Below are positions 63,521 to 64,000 of a stretch of 64,000 nucleotides of DNA, one piece after another (position 1 is the stretch's first letter; every line of letters starts with the position of its first letter). This DNA is from Paraburkholderia metrosideri (GTDB lineage Bacteria; Pseudomonadota; Gammaproteobacteria; Burkholderiales; Burkholderiaceae). Position numbers and translations under genes: made by a program. The DNA lies in NCBI RefSeq assembly GCF_904848625.1, contig NZ_CAJHCP010000008.1, positions 124,001 to 188,000 on the forward strand, read 5' to 3'. Below the pieces are notes generated by a model, which saw only the letters and a program-made list of their open reading frames with translations, was not told where the DNA came from and ran no database searches.

Positions 63521-64000
63521 CGTAGTTAGCCGACGCGAAGCCAGACGTCTAGCTGGCGAAGGTCGTATCTCAAAAATGAGTACGGTAGCCGGTTTGACGG
63601 GAAAACGAAAGGTGCCGTGTGAAGGAGTATCGTTCGTGGGTTTGACGATACTCGGCTGTCTTGACGTAACTTTATAGCTCAACGACAAAGCGAAGACGGC
63701 TCACGGTCTCACACCTGTTGTGGGGCTCTCGCCATTGCGAGTTCAGCCTCCCCGCATCATACGGATGCAGCCATCACCGGAGACTTCGATGCAATTCGGC
63801 CCTGCGATTTCAAAAACTGGAACCCGATGCGAGCGGAACATTATCAACGCCAAGGATTCGTGTCTTCGATGTCGATGTGTTTGCCGGCCGTCACTGCCCC
63901 CGCCAACTCTTCACGCGTTTTTCCGTCAGAGCGCGTAGTTCACAGCGACGACACCCGGCCTCGACGAGGAACCGGATTACAAGCATGCAACTGGCAGGCT
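63521..64000. other. window end, no recognised gene
   Basis: About 480 bp upstream of the helicase. A plus-strand frame near 63720-63938 has no family features. The region probably holds the helicase promoter and the edge of a further gene beyond the window. Confidence 0.4.

Overview
The window looks like accessory-rich DNA from a high-GC betaproteobacterium, most likely Burkholderiaceae (Paraburkholderia, Caballeronia or Burkholderia). This is inferred from the Burkholderia-type porin, the ImuA-ImuB-DnaE2 cassette, Ku with a PE-LIG-POL LigD, ArsH/Acr3 arsenic genes, DUF3597 and DUF2934 proteins, and stacked aromatic catabolic clusters. No rRNA, tRNA, CRISPR array, replication origin or intact insertion sequence was seen. 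The cargo suggests a secondary replicon or a genomic-island stretch of a soil or plant-associated strain.

Layout. 0-6.1 kb is a defence-like patch: two unrecognised minus-strand genes behind a LexA-like box, a GHKL ATPase fused to a PD-(D/E)XK nuclease, an unknown gene, and a SIR2-like protein. 6.3-13.3 kb is an SOS mutagenesis module. One LexA box sits between a minus-strand SRAP operon and a plus-strand imuA-imuB-dnaE2 operon, and a diverged second copy of the dnaE2 3' end follows. 13.4-16.5 kb is an arsenic operon (arsR-arsI-acr3-arsC-arsH). 16.6-25.1 kb holds stress genes: small Gly/Ser-rich and secreted proteins, manganese catalase, a DUF3597 protein, and the NHEJ genes ku and ligD with a MerR-TPR protein.

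25.5-42.8 kb is a meta-cleavage aromatic pathway. It has an alcohol dehydrogenase, cupin, porin, LysR regulator, MhpB-type ring-cleavage dioxygenase, an FADH2-dependent monooxygenase with its flavin reductase, two C-C hydrolases, the MhpD/MhpF/MhpE lower pathway to pyruvate and acetyl-CoA, an ACS-type MFS importer and a TfdB-like phenol hydroxylase. After it, an orphan ferredoxin reductase sits in decayed DNA next to four tandem 22-bp repeats.

43.4-59.5 kb holds what I read as a glucoside catabolic system that I cannot match to a described one. It encodes an outer-membrane porin, a GPH-type glycoside symporter, a cytoplasmic GH3 beta-glucosidase with a PA14 insert, glucokinase, a luciferase-type flavin monooxygenase with an FMN reductase, a two-domain extradiol dioxygenase with intact catalytic residues, a C-C hydrolase, an FAH-family hydrolase and a cyclase-family hydrolase. 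A NodD-like LysR, a TetR regulator and an MFS pump accompany them. The proposed logic is import of an intact aromatic glucoside, removal and phosphorylation of glucose, then hydroxylation and ring cleavage of the aglycone. 59.7-63.5 kb carries a sirtuin and a large UvrD-family helicase with a nuclease-like insert.
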